Below, piece by piece: positions 33,236 through 44,766 of a stretch of DNA of 64,000 bases (its first letter is position 1; every line of letters starts with the position of its first letter). This DNA comes from Achatina immaculata (Eukaryota; Mollusca; Gastropoda; Stylommatophora; Achatinidae). The translations under genes were made by a program, and so were the position numbers. The stretch lies in assembly GCA_009760885.1 (NCBI GenBank), contig CM019718.1, positions 26,095,133-26,159,132 on the forward strand, in the 5' to 3' direction. Under the pieces are notes generated by a model, which ran no database searches, was not told the origin of the DNA, and was given only the letters and a program-made list of their open reading frames with translations.

Positions 33236-34560
33236 CCCTTTTGCTTCTTTTGCATGATAGACTACGCCTGCTTAACATTTACATCCCATTACATTTAAAA
33301 AAAATTAAATTAAACCCTTCACACTTTTGTAGTATTGTACATATTCCAGGTTGCTACGCGGGCTCACAGGCCAGGAAACCGACGATTTAATAATTTTATT
33401 GTCGTATCGTAAGCAGCTTGTATTTCATTCCACGCAGGAAGCGAAAACGTGTCACCGGAAATCTCTGAAAGGCAGGCGAACTGCTTTGAAACGGACGCGT
33501 TCAAAAATTTCTCGTGACGGCAGAATTGATTTTCGCTTTCCGACGCGTTTTTCGCGTGACAGAGGTGTAATGTGGATCATTAGGTTAGCAGAAGAGTTGA
33601 CAATAGGACAAGTGCACTTACCAGAACATATGTGGATTGTCGGATTGGAAAACCTTGTTAACGGCCGTCCGTCCATCAGTGGCTTTTGAATCTCATCGAC
33701 GTTTACTTGTACGTTATAACATGCCGTTTTCTTAAGGCGGCCATACAGGCAGGGCAGCAGTAACTTCTCTCCAGCTCCGACGATCCATAGTCAGGGTTTG
33801 TAAAGTGTGTTCCAGTTATGTTGCATAATACTATATCAGCTGGCTTCAGCAGTTCGTCACTCGATTGTAGGTCCGGGGGGAGGGGGGAGGGGAGGAGTGG
33901 GGTTCCAGGACCCATATTTGCTTCCCTCGTTTAAGAAATAGCAGGCATTAAAAAAAAAAAAACGCGAATCAACAGAATATGGGCTTGAAAATAATTTTTG
34001 CACCATCTTACAGAATTCCTCTCATGGTTGCCCATGATCCCGTCTCTCGTCCCGTTTCTTTCGAGTGCACGTAGAGTGACAGTTCTAGACATGACGCTAC
34101 GATCAGTAAATGGTGGCCTGGGTCTCTTTTCATTGTTGTCTCTGTTCAGTGTTGGTGTATGTGACTGTTGAGGTTTTCAGAACCAGGTGGTCAAGACTCT
34201 TCTGTGCTGTTAGACCGTTCTCATTATTTGATGTCACAGATTAATCGACAGAATGGGGATCGACTTGAACTCGTTGTTGTGGTGGCACAGATTAATCGAC
34301 AAAATGAGGATCGACGTGAACGCGTTGTAATGATGTCACAGCAGAAGAGGACTGATAGCGCTTAGTGAATTGTCTGCCGAACCAGTATAGCCTGATATGT
34401 ATTCATTGTGAAACAGAAATATCTAGCGCGATATCTTAAGTGCTCAAAAAGCATGTAGTATCAGAATGGCCAAGAACAGCGACGAAAGCAACAGCGTACA
34501 AAACGCAGAGAAGCGGAATACACACAGCATTATTTAAACTTTTTTTTTTAATATGCAAAA
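33236..34560. other. Unique non-coding stretch
   Basis: No gene recognised. A 112-residue ORF at 33351-33689 has no family resemblance. A tandem duplication of about 53 bp (cacagattaatcgaca...) occurs at about 34234-34340. Confidence 0.35.
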
Positions 34561-34858
34561 GGTGCCGCGGTGGTGTAGTAGTTAGTGCACTCGCCTGTCG
34601 ATCAAAAGCTCCCTGGTTCAATTTCTCACTCAGGCGCGATTTTTTTGGGACCAGCTGGCGCCGGGGGCTAAACCACCCTCTGAAAAAATGGGTACCTGAG
34701 GTTTCAGTAGCAAAAAAACAAAGGCAGCGATGAATGATGCTTGTACCCTTACCTCAGATACTGTAGTGGTCTAGACATGTGAAGGCACTAACACTTCACA
34801 TCCCTGTCGCATGCAGATGTTGTGGGGGCATAGATATGTGAAAGTAAATTATTTGTAA
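34561..34858 (+). mobile_element. tRNA-derived SINE type 2
   Basis: The head ggtgccgcggtggtgtagta, with A-box-like GTGGTGTAGTAG and B box CTGGTTCAATTTC, is followed by the body with ATGGGTACCTGAGG and the 3' block GAAGGCACTAACACTTCACA. Same family as the minus-strand copy at 9880-10131; sense to PRKD. Confidence 0.85.
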
Positions 34859-35794
34859 TAGGGTAATTTCATTTTGAGTCTGTAATTCTTGAATTCACCG
34901 TTGTTCGGGGGGTGGGTGAAGTGAAAGAGTTGAATTTCTCGCGACCAGGAGTGCCAACTCTCTCGGGAAAACGCTTATGGCTGGCTGGTGTGGACATGTT
35001 TCCAGCTGTTTCGGTATAGTTCCCCACAGATCTTGTTTTGTTTACGACGGGGTCCTGTCGTGGATTTATTACTATCGGTCTTGATGAAGTGCGTCTTATA
35101 TATCTTACTGACGATATCTTCTGTTACTGCTACTGATGAATCGATTTCGTCGTAGCTTCTCAGACGGAACGTAGTAAGTTTTACTGCCCTGCCGCGTCCA
35201 GTCGCCGGCGCTGCACATTATTCCATGGACTCATTTAATATTCAGCAGGCGAGTTGATGACAGTCTGGTCGGGGTCACCGTGTCAGGGCCATGAGATGGT
35301 CGGACGTCGGCTGCCGGGAGCAACAATTCCTCACTTAAGAGGACTAGTCTACAGCAGCAGCACCACCAGCAATAACAGCAGCATAGAAAATGTCTGCCAC
35401 CGTCTCTTTTCCCCATAATTTAATTGCCTGCGAGCATAATTGTAGCCGCACAACAATTTGAAGGTTGAATTTGCGTTTTTTTTTTTTTTTGAGTGGTTTT
35501 CACGACCGGGGAAATTGTCAAGCGTCACGAGGATGGTATTCGCCGGCGTCAGTGTGTCGGGTTTATATTTTCAAGACATTTTTTGTGTTGTTCCCCCCCC
35601 CCCACATTATACAATATCTTCTTCTTTGTTCGCTTCTACCACCAAAATCGCCCCGTGATCCTACTGAATTTACTCTTGTTCTCGCGGTAGTCTCATTTAT
35701 TATGGGAGGCTCAGAGCATCGTGGGGCTTTGGCCTATATTCTCAGTGGGTCACAGAAGCGGCATTGCGTGACACTGTGGTTTTCGTTGCATCAG
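34859..35794. other. Unique non-coding stretch
   Basis: No gene recognised. Contains T-homopolymer 35475-35490 and a C run at about 35594-35602. Confidence 0.35.
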
Positions 35795-36060
35795 TTTAGT
35801 CTAGAGTTGGACTTCCTTACCAGAAAACCTGGACGTGGTTTGGGTATGAATATATCCCCGCCGGGTGACAGGTTGTTGCTATCTAGCCTAGAGTTGGACT
35901 TTCTCACTGGAAAACCTCGATGTGTTTTGGATATCAGTATATCCCCGCCGGGTGAGAGGTGGTTGCCCATCCAGTTCAACGTTTGATTTTCTCACCGGGA
36001 AAACCTCAACGTGATTTGGATATAATATATCCCCGTCGGGTGAGAGGTGGTTACCTATCT
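35795..36060. repeat. Three tandem ~86-bp repeats
   Basis: Three diverged units share (c)tagagttggacttt, accggaaaacctc-like and atatatccccgccgggtgag motifs. The first two stay in frame (LELDFLT(R/G)KP...SPPG), producing an ORF I attribute to the repeat. Confidence 0.8.
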
Positions 36061-36684
36061 AGACTGCACTGGTCCAATGTCTCCGACTTCAGCATTTTAT
36101 GGTCGTGGCCGCTATCCTTCCTGGTGGTGACCGGAACGAAGCTTTTGTCCAGGAGGACGAATCCTCACCACTAGTGACTTTCACTCCTGAGGTAAGCCAA
36201 TTTAGGCATATTATTCCAGTATGGGTGTATATAGGACGTGACCGGCCTTTAGAGCAGAGGTGCCGTGATTTGAGTAGCCCTGACCTCGAGACTACTGGTT
36301 ACTTCACGTAATCCTTTCCTTCACCTTTTCCACGGTGGCGCCGCGCGGCAAACCTAATCGCATTTTCTTCATTGGCCGGGAGGAGTTTCACCTCACGCAC
36401 AACAGCTGAAGAATCTAGCCAGCAGCGAGATGAGCTGCCAATCAAGACTCTCATCTACCCGAAGCGTCTGGTTTTCAGACTCAGATATTCGCCTTTCGCC
36501 CCTTCTCCTGTCAGCTTAAACAGTTCTGCCACGAGAAGGCTGGACTTGGACTGTCAGAGGCTATTTGAGACGCACGCCTTGGAGATATGTAATTGGAGTG
36601 GAGAGCATATCCGTCACCCCACCTCAGGCTATAACAGTCCTTAGAACCATACGATATCTTATATGGAATATTCACGCTGTTATC
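36061..36684. other. Unique GC-richer stretch
   Basis: Slightly GC-richer than average. ORFs of 70-90 codons are present but show no domains. No TE ends recognised. Confidence 0.3.
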
Positions 36685-36686
36685 GT

Positions 36687-36781
36687 TTCTTTCTTTCTTT
36701 CTTTTTCTTTCTTTCTTTCTCTCTGTCTTTTCTTTTCTTTCTTTCGTTCGTTCTTTCTTTCTTTCTTTCTTTCTTTCTTTG
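36687..36781. repeat. (TTTC)n microsatellite
   Basis: Imperfect ttct/tttc tetranucleotide repeats of about 95 bp. Confidence 0.9.
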
Positions 36782-36899
36782 ATAATCAGAAATTTCTGTA
36801 GACGAGAGGTAGTGAAGTTAGAAAGAGTTTTTTTTATATAAGAGCTCTTAACAAGATACTAATGATTGAAATGAAGGCACCTCCCCAGTAGGCAGTTCT

Positions 36900-37185
36900 T
36901 CTTGTTTTTATCTGGTTCTTGTTCTTGTGTTTCTTGTTCTTCTGGTTATTCTTCTTAGTCTTCTTGTTCTTCTTGTTCTTGTTGCTCATGCTATTCTTGA
37001 CCTTCTTGTTGCTGTTGTTCTTTTTCTTCCTCTTTTTTTTTTGGTTACTCTTGTTCTTGTTTTTATGTTGCTCTTGTTCTTGTTTTTATGTTGCCCTTGT
37101 TCTTTTTCTTTCTCTTTTTGTTCCCCTTGTTCTTGTTCTTCATGTCGCCCTTGTTGTTTTCCTTACTCTTGTTGTCCTCGTTAGT
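36900..37185. repeat. Imperfect ttgttctt low-complexity array
   Basis: Pyrimidine-rich units around cttgttcttcttgttctt repeat for about 285 bp. Leu/Phe-rich ORFs in all plus frames are artefacts. Confidence 0.88.
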
Positions 37186-37204
37186 GTTATTAACAGTTGT
37201 GTTC

Positions 37205-37895
37205 TTATTACTAGGCTCCCATGCTGGCGTCAGGATTGGCGAGTCATTGCTGACTCTGTTCCACTTCTTCGTTGTTTCCCCCCTAGAAACAGGCTAATGA
37301 GGCAGGAATCGGCATAGTTCCTATGGCGGTGGTGTCTGCTAAAGAAGTATTGCATACCCCCTGTTTTTTAGCTCAACTCGGTGGCTCTATCGCCGTAACC
37401 CATTCCCAATAATTAGTGTATAAGTATACAACTATACACGAAGCACTGTAGTAAAGCTGTGATACCAGAATGTATAAAATAGGAGAAATGTAGGAGCAGC
37501 TTTATTGCTTAACGATTACAAAGTTGTGACGTTTCGGCGTGAGCCTTAATCATACAGAAACATACAGAACGAAGAAATAGAGAGAGGAGATAAAGTATAG
37601 ATTCACATGAACACTATTTAAGAGTACTCTTTAAAAAAAATTTTTTTTAAATAGTGTTCATGTGAATCTATACTTTATCTCCTCTCTCTATTTCTTCGTA
37701 CTGTATGTTTCTGTGTGATTAAGGCTCACGCCGAAACGTCACAACTTTGTAATCGTTAAGCAATAAAGCTGCTCCTACTTTTTTCCTATTTTATACATTC
37801 TAACCCATTCCCAATGCGATACGATGCTGTGCCTCAACATTTTCCCACATCGACTGTAAAGATCATCGTATCTGCAGGTCCAGGGAGATAGAATA
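37205..37895 (+). mobile_element. Dispersed repeat K, copy 1 (interrupted)
   Basis: The segment 37205-37396 resembles 51600-51790. Shared words are aacaggctaatg, caggaatcg, tctgctaaagaag and ttgca(c/t)accccctg(c/t)tttttagct. The copy continues at 37816-37895 after an inserted 389-bp palindromic element. The family has no coding sequence that I recognise and its termini are undefined. Confidence 0.7.
37412..37800. mobile_element. Self-complementary retroinsertion with hammerhead-like core and 15-bp TSD
   Basis: Two arms of about 150 bp (37469-37620 and 37650-37800) are near-perfect inverted copies separated by about 30 bp. The whole insert is flanked by an exact 15-bp duplication, taacccattcccaat, at 37397-37411 and 37801-37815. 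Each arm contains GGCTCACGCCGAAACGTC (right arm, plus strand, about 37725-37742). That is a GGC/GCC stem followed by GAAA, as in stem II and the GAAA of hammerhead ribozymes carried by Penelope-like retroelements. The usual CUGAUGA core is replaced by something like GTGATTA, so catalysis is doubtful. The right arm also has AATAAA. The Penelope assignment is an inference. Confidence 0.75.
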
Positions 37896-38431
37896 ACAAG
37901 AAGAAGAATGTTCAGTCATAGTTTCAGAATAACAATAATAAGAATGTTCAGTCATAGTTTCCAGACAAGTCCTACAAAATCTAACATCTGTCAGTTTAAA
38001 AACCATCGTTCGTCAAGCAAAAAATCAGAGAAACAAAAAAAAAATGTCATTAATATTTCATGGGCATTGCTTATATAAAAAAAAACCCCGCCGTGTTTAC
38101 GCTGGAGGCGAGAGACAGCATTTACCAGAGCCGCCTTGTGTGATATCTCAGGGTCTGAAAGCTCTTGTACTTTCTTACTGTCACCCTGATGGCGTTGAAG
38201 AGCAGGCGTCGTATCAGATAGCCAGTGAGCTGCAGTGGTTTTCCTGGAGATTCAGAATAGATCCAAAAACCGATTTTGGGGGGGGGGGGGGTGGGAGAAA
38301 CTGCGAGACCTAGCCAGTTTGTCAAAGCCGAATAAGCGTGTCAGCCACTTTCAGTGGGCACCAACAGGAACTAAGATAGTCGTGGCTAACTTTCGTTTGT
38401 GGGGAATGATAACGTTGGCGTTACTTTAGAA

Positions 38432-39403
38432 CAGTGGTTCACGACCTGTGGCTCGCATACCACCCTTGATCATGGCAACATTATTAGGTGGTCCGTGGCT
38501 GTGTTTTCGAGTTGGTATCAAGTACCGTGAATTGAATGAAACAGTTCATAGCGTTGCGATATTACATGATGGTGATCTGCAGTTTATGTGTAGGTAACAA
38601 AAAAAAAAGTGATTCTTAGATGTAACAGGTTTGGGAACCCCTGGGTGCAGCTCAGTTAGAGTACCCGGAAAGGGTGGGGGTGTCTGAGGTAGAGTCGCGA
38701 GAGAAAATGAAAAAAAAATGTGGTTACGTTTTTTTTTTAATATAAAGGATGTTAGACAAATTCTGCTTTGCGCTGTGGACAATGCGCTGGATAGCGCTGT
38801 GGATAACGCGCTGGATAGCGCTGTGAAAACTCGCTCGCTGACCAGGCGACCCTGTTTCGATTTTCGTTCACCACAGTGGCTGTCAAACCCTGGCTCGCAA
38901 AAAAAAAAAAAAATCCCTTGATCTCTGTCACAGATCAAGGTCAACGCTGTGGGAAAGAAAAGGAACGACGCCACTAGCTACGGAGTTCGTGCTGACGGCT
39001 ACACTAGTCGGCAGTTTCTGGGTCAGCTGCTGACTAGGCAGCAGAGCACTTACGGTTTGACTGTGTACGATGATGTTGATTCACAGCTCACAGCTTTTGT
39101 TTATGTTTTCAAACATAATTGAAGTAACAGTAACACACACTGGCCGCAACTCTGTGAAATGTTACTTTTTAAATAGTTTTTTTTAAATTTATATGTTATA
39201 AACATTTCATATCTTGAAAAATGTTTAGATTATTTAGGAGATCACGTTATACATATTTTTTAAATTAGTGACAATGTATTTCTTGTTTGAAATAGTGAAA
39301 TAGATTTAGTTAATTCTTCTTGAATTTCAGCACTTGGAAAAATCACGGGTCATGAATCGCTGCTGGTTTACAGTTGCGCTGAAAAAAGTTTGGGAACCGC
39401 TGT
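38432..39403. mobile_element. Candidate non-autonomous hAT
   Basis: Left end CAGTGGTTCACGACCTGTGG; right end reverse-complements to CAGCGGTTCCCAAACTTTTT. Flanking 8-mers ctttagaa (38424-38431) and ttcgagaa (39404-39411) match at 5 of 8 positions and resemble the hAT-preferred NTCTAGAN target. An alternative right end at 38643 (CAGGGGTTCCCAAACCTGTT) would make a 212-bp element but has no matching flank. No transposase inside. Confidence 0.55.
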
Positions 39404-39411
39404 TCGAGAAC

Positions 39412-40067
39412 AGTTAATTATCATTGCTCCGTGGGCCATCTTGAAGAGTTTATGGCGGTATTTCTTCGTTGACTCTTACACTCCTGATTTAATTTCCATG
39501 CTCTGCCAGAATAAATTGTGATGAGAAAATCAGGTAGAAAGAAACCAGAAGGAAGTTACTCCATAAATATCAAAATATTGGTTGGGTTAGACGGGTACTA
39601 CTTTTTATTTTATTTAAACTTTTCACTCTGAGCATTGATTCCCACAGGTGGACAAGATATACAGACCCTGGCAGTGGCTGCTTTGAAGCCAAAAGAGTTA
39701 AAGAAAGAATATGACAGAGGGTGATGCTAATCACAGTTTTGGGCGTCCCTCCTTCTCATTCGCTGATTCGGCGTAGATAAGGGGAATTCCCAGTGTGCAC
39801 TTGACACTTTATCAGACACGCTATCACGTGATCTGCGAACACTAGAGCCGCGACGAAGCTGAGACTACAAAACTTACAAGTGTTAGTGCAAGAGGCTAGT
39901 AAAGAGGGCAAATAAACAAGGTCAGGTCAATTTAAACAAACACAAAAAAAAAAAGTTGTCTGCACGTCAGGAGTTTGAATATTCTTGTGTAAAATGGGTC
40001 TTGTCTGAGTGAAACGTGCAGATAAGCCTGTCTCTGTTATTAGCTGGGAGGATATAGTCCCATCTTC
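39412..40067. other. Unique non-coding stretch
   Basis: No gene or element recognised. Confidence 0.35.
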
Positions 40068-40545
40068 TTATGTAAGCCTACAAAGATTAGAAGTAGGGCT
40101 TCTTATGTAAGCGTACGGAAATTAGGAGTGGAGCTTCTTGTGTAAGCCTATGAAAATTAAGAGTGGGACTTCTTATGTAAGCCCAAAAAACTTAGATGTG
40201 GGACTTCTTATGTAAGCCTATGAAAATTAGGAGTGAGACTTCTTATGTGCGTCTACGAAAATTAGGAGTGGGACTTTTTATGTAAGCATATGAAGATTAG
40301 AAGTGGGGCTTCTTATGTGCGTCTACGAAAATTAGGAGTGGGACTTTTTATGTAAGCATATGAAGATTAGAAGTGGGGCTTCTTATGTGCGTCTACGAAA
40401 ATTAGGAGTGGGACTTTTTATGTAAGCATATGAAGATTAGAAGTGGGGCTTCTTATGTAAGTCCACGAAAATTAGGAGTGGGACTTCTTATGTACCCTAT
40501 GAAAATTAGGAGTGTAACTTCTTATGTAAGCCTACGGAAATGAAG
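40068..40545. repeat. 35-bp minisatellite with 70-bp higher-order unit
   Basis: About 13 units of about 35 bp share ttcttatgtaagcctatgaa and attaggagtgggac. Within 40250-40460 the repeat is organised as a dimer with exact 70-bp spacing: gtctacgaaa occurs at 40251, 40321 and 40391. Confidence 0.92.
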
Positions 40546-41448
40546 AAAATCCATCTATTATCTTCGTTATAAGCAACGCGTCATCTGCTTCTGTGTGCAG
40601 CATTCAGAATATCATCATCTACCTTTTTTTTAAGCGGGAATAACTCGGCTTCTGCTACGAGAGGTAGCAGCTTCTTGCCCCGCCAAACGCCTCGGCGTCC
40701 GATGGGTCAGGGTTCTCGCCGATGCTACGGAGTTCGTGCACTGTGCTGAAATCCTCTTTCAGGAGGAGGAGATCACATCACCTGTGAGCTTGCATTGGGT
40801 ACAGTGATGATAATCTTTGAACAAACGTTGCGTGCATGTACTACTCACAACACGTGCTAAGGATCACTTTTCTCTTGCGCGTTACCAAAAATCGTGAGTC
40901 GTTGTCATTGTTAATTGTTTCGTATCTTCATCACGCGTAACTCTTCGTCATGTAGTCATAAAAATCTGGATCATGGCAGTCCACGTTTTCGTGTGTGAAG
41001 CACGTGAATATCGTTACATTGACTTCAACAGAACACGTGGCAAAAAGCTGTTTTTCGAGATGCGTAAGCAAGGTGATCATTTAAACTGTTCTTACTACAT
41101 GATGATGCATTTACAAATGACAAGAAGACGTTTGGCTGATACTGAGATGACCAGAGGCGTAGCAATACTGGAAATGGGCACCTCACAACGCCTAGTTGCC
41201 ACAGCCCTAAATGTCAGTCAAAGCGTGGATTTCCAATGGGTTCTGTACACCGATGCTTTCAGATGTGGGCAACACTTGACAACACCCAGAAGCCACTGTA
41301 TTTCCACTCTTCTGGCATGATGTAATCCTTTCATAAATGCCACCAACTCAGAATTCATCTACAAGATGTAACCAGTCGAATTTGTACTAAAAGTATTTAC
41401 TGTTCTATTTTGTTGTATGTATTCACGATGCTGGCCTTCGGTCTGGAG

Positions 41449-44039
41449 CAGTGGTTCTCAACCCATGGGGCGCGGCCCAAAGGTGGACCGTGACAGGGAG
41501 TATTGTGGCCCGCGCTGAAGTCTCAAAGCATCGAAAAAAGAAAAAAAGAAAAAAGTAGATCAATTAAAAAATTATTCCGCATTTTCACGCAATGCATAGC
41601 GGCAGACTGCACGGATGCAGGCCGCAGAATTGTAGGTCGCTTTATTAGTATGTCCACAGTGCAGCTATTGGAGAAGGGATGGTCCAGGCGGCGTTTCTTC
41701 CAGCATCAAACAGAAATGTGACGTACATAAAAAGACGGCATTGCCTTTGAAGTGCAAAGTCGACGTCTTTCTGACCGTGTTGCTGAAACGTGCAGTTTTC
41801 CTATGTAATTTTAGAGAACAGTCGGCGTAGATTCTGCGAGAGAGCAGAAGTAAAATATAATTCTCACCAATTGTTTTAGTTTAAAAATCATATTTCGTTG
41901 GCGTGAGAGCCGCTGTTCGGTCTTGGTGCTGTGTATAATCCTTATTGGATTAATCAACGGATTCGAGTTACCCACGTAGTGGTCATGGAGACTTTCGAAT
42001 AGCCTTTTTTAAAAAATTGTTTAAACTCTAGGCGCTAAACTGGATCGATTTGTGAAACGTAAGCCTTCGACTTCCCGCAAAAAAATTGATAGTAGTGGCA
42101 TCGAAAGTCACTGATTGAGACGATGTTAACGTTGATACTTGTAAGAAAACTAAATACGCTGGAAACTATGATGTGGAGTATATTAAGTACGGTTTCGTTC
42201 CATCAACAAATGGCAAAAATCTGCCACAGTGTGTTATTTGTTTGCAAATCCTCTCTAATGAGCCAATGAAGCCGACGAAATTGCGTCGTCATCCAACTAC
42301 AAGACATCCAGATCTACGGAATAAAACCAGATAATTTTTCGAACATAAATCCGAGGAATATAGTAAACAGAAAACACTCTCAACGAAAAAGCTCTTAAAG
42401 CATCGTACCTGATTGCCCAGAGAATCGCAAAATCGAAGAAACCGCACACGATTGGAGAAGATCTTATCATGCCAGCCGTTGTTGAGATTTTTGACGTATT
42501 ATTCAGCTCAGAATACGCTACAAAACTGAAAAGCATTCCCATCTCGAACGATACTGTCCGCAAAAGAATATCTGAAATATCTGAGGACATTGTCGCGCAG
42601 CAGACTGAACGATTATAATCTGCTAAGTTTGCTATTCAGTTAGATGAGTCAACTGACATCGCCGGCGAGTCACGGCTGCTTGTTTATGTTCGATATTGTT
42701 GGCAAGATAGTATGCAAGAGGAATTTCTTTTTTCCAAGTCACTGCCAGCGAGAACGACGGCCGATGAAATATTTTGTGTTTTAAGCGATTTTTTCACAAC
42801 GTTCGGACTGCAGTGAGCGAATTGTATCAGTGTTTGCACCGACGGTGCTGCCACAGTGACTGACCGCAACAGTGGTGTTGTAACTCGCATAAAGCAAGAG
42901 TCACCCAAGATTGTAGGCACCCATTGCATGATCCATCGTGAGGCACTCACTTCAAAGAAGTTGAATGAAACTCTGGGATCTTTACTCGAAGACTATGTTC
43001 GGATTGTAAAAACTAGAACAGTGAACAGTCGATTATTTTCTCAACTTTGTGTTGAGTCAGATGCAGAACACGAGCATGTCATATTGCACTCGTCTGTGCG
43101 TTGGCTGTCCAGAGAAAAAGTTCTTGCAAGGGTGTTTGATCTTCGTTTAGAATTGTTGCAGTTTTTGACAGAATACAATCTCGACCTGGCAGGTAAGGTC
43201 GCTGATATTGAGTGGCTTGCCATGCTGGCATACTTTGCTGACATTTTTAGCCTTTTGAACAGTTTGAACATATCACTGCAGGGTAAAGATGGCAGTATAC
43301 TCAAGACATGCGACAAAGTTGCAGCCGAAGAAACTACGACTTTGGCGCACGCGACTCGAGACATGTTTCACTTGTTCTGTGAATTTATAGAGAGCAATGA
43401 AGTTAATGGCCAGATTCTGGAAGGGGTCACTGGTGTAATAAAAGGGCGTCTGACATCTTTTGCTGAATATTTTGACAAATATTTCACGCCCGAAGGAATT
43501 AAAACTTACGATTGGATTCGTAATCCTTTTCAGTGTGCATTCTCTGAATTAACCGGTCGTGCACAAGAAGAATTAGAGGAACTGTCTAGCGATCGCACAT
43601 TACAAATCAAATTTAACTACCCCACTCCCTTCCTTTTAACACTGTTTCGCTGGAATATCCGTTTTTGTTAGCCCTGGCGATGAAAGTTCTTCTACCTTTT
43701 TCAACAGCTTATTTATGTGAAGTTTCATTTTCTGCATTGACTGCCATGAAGACCAAATATCGTTCAGGAATGAAAGTTGAGGATGATCTTCGAGTGTGTT
43801 TGTCACAAATTCCAGCAAGCATAGACATGCTATCCAGCAGGAAACAGTGTCATCTTAAGGGAAATGAAAAGAACTTTTGTGTAGCAACGAATATGTGTTA
43901 AACATGTAGAGAAAATATTACATAACACTTTATAAAATTAGATTTATACCTTGCAGATATAAAGCACTTTATTAGTGGGCCGCAGAAATGTTTGACTTTT
44001 AAATGTGGGGCGTGTAGCAAAAGGGTCTGAGAACTGCTG
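41449..44039 (+). mobile_element. hAT transposon, 2.6 kb
   Basis: TIRs: left CAGTGGTTCTCAACCCATGG, right reverse complement CAGCAGTTCTCAGACCC. Flanking 8-mers are gtctggag (41441-41448) and gcctagag (44040-44047), 6 of 8 identical, and both are close to the hAT consensus NTCTAGAN. Removing the element and one 8-mer restores the Tc1 transposase frame (HDAGLRSG then AAVFR), which supports these boundaries. The element encodes a decayed BED-finger hAT transposase. Confidence 0.93.
42040..43902 (+). pseudogene. hAT transposase (ZBED5/SCAND3-like), decayed
   Basis: Domains in order: an N-terminal BED zinc finger (QCVICLQILSNEPMKPTKLR followed by RHPTTRHPD; C-x2-C and H-x5-H) at about 42220-42310; RKRISEISEDIVAQQ; FAIQLDESTDIAG with the first Asp (about 42630-42665); CISVCTDGAATVTDRNSG (about 42825-42875); an open 271-codon segment (42856-43671) with HCMIHREAL and SSVRWLSREKVL; and the C-terminal hAT dimerisation block LCEVSFSALTAMKTKYRS (about 43715-43770). 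Stops near 42333, 42617 and 42816 and frameshifts near 42405 and 43668 inactivate it. Related vertebrate domesticated genes include ZBED5 and SCAND3, but this copy is an ordinary degraded transposon. Confidence 0.9.
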
Positions 44040-44766
44040 GCCTAGAGCGGCTGTATTTCGCACCATTTTGTCAAGAAACTACAGACAAGCCAGGCTAGCA
44101 TGAGCAGTGGAACATGCAAACTGGACTCTTGGTGACTGAGGCTCTGTCATCTTCACAGACGAGTCCAGATTTTGTCTGGACGTGACGGATCGCAGGAGGA
44201 AAGTGTGCAGATGAAAAAAAAAAAAAAGACCGTTTTGACAACCATAATGTGGCCTAACATGAGCGCTAAGGAGGTGATTCAGTCTTACTGTGGGGGAGGA
44301 ATCAGCATACAAAGTAAAGCGGACCTACATGCCTTCCAGAGTGGCCCAGTGACTGGAGTTCGGTACCTTGATGAAATCCTCGACCCTAGTGTCAAGACCA
44401 TACGCTGGTGTCATCGGTCCTGAATTTATTCTTATAGATGATAACACAAGGCCTAATCGTGCCAGGATAGTAGACCGGTTCCTGGAAGCCGAAGTCATCG
44501 AGCGCCTGGACAGGCCAGTTAAATCTCCGGACTTAAAATCTTATTGAGCACATCTGGGAGGTTGTGCTGTGCGAGTCAGAACATACCAGCCTCGTACCCT
44601 TCAAGAGCTGGCAGATGCCTTTCAGCAGGAGTGGGCAAGAATTCCACTTCAGCACATCAGAAACATCATCTGCACCATGATGAGGCGTTGTCAGAAACTC
44701 ATGAGAGCAATAACAGGTCATACACGCTGTTCAAAACCCATTTGTTTTATTTTCAACATTCTTTGA

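Larger units (their letters stand above)
41083..44766 (+). pseudogene. Tc1-like transposase split by a hAT
   Basis: A degraded Tc1-like (IS630 superfamily) transposase lies on both sides of the hAT element. Left part: TRGVAILEMGTSQRLVATAL (about 41140-41200), a helix-turn-helix start, then a region with HQLRIHLQDVTSRICT (about 41340) and HDAGLRSG ending at the hAT. Right part: RQARLA, ANWTLGD, FTDESRFCLDVTDRRR with the first Asp (about 44150-44200), DDNTRPNRARIVDRFLEAEV with the second Asp (about 44440-44490), and a shifted frame giving LIEHIWE with the catalytic Glu (about 44540). The inferred D34E spacing fits Tc1. Several frameshifts and stops. TIRs were not identified. Confidence 0.88.

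Noticed and set aside
33351..33689. 112-codon ORF as a possible gene
   Set aside because: No recognisable domains or splice signals; just outside a candidate hAT end.
35465..35986. 173-codon ORF
   Set aside because: About a third is made of the 86-bp tandem repeats and the rest has no recognisable domain.
36919..37317. Leu/Phe-rich ORFs resembling membrane proteins
   Set aside because: They come from pyrimidine-rich low-complexity DNA (cttgttctt repeats).
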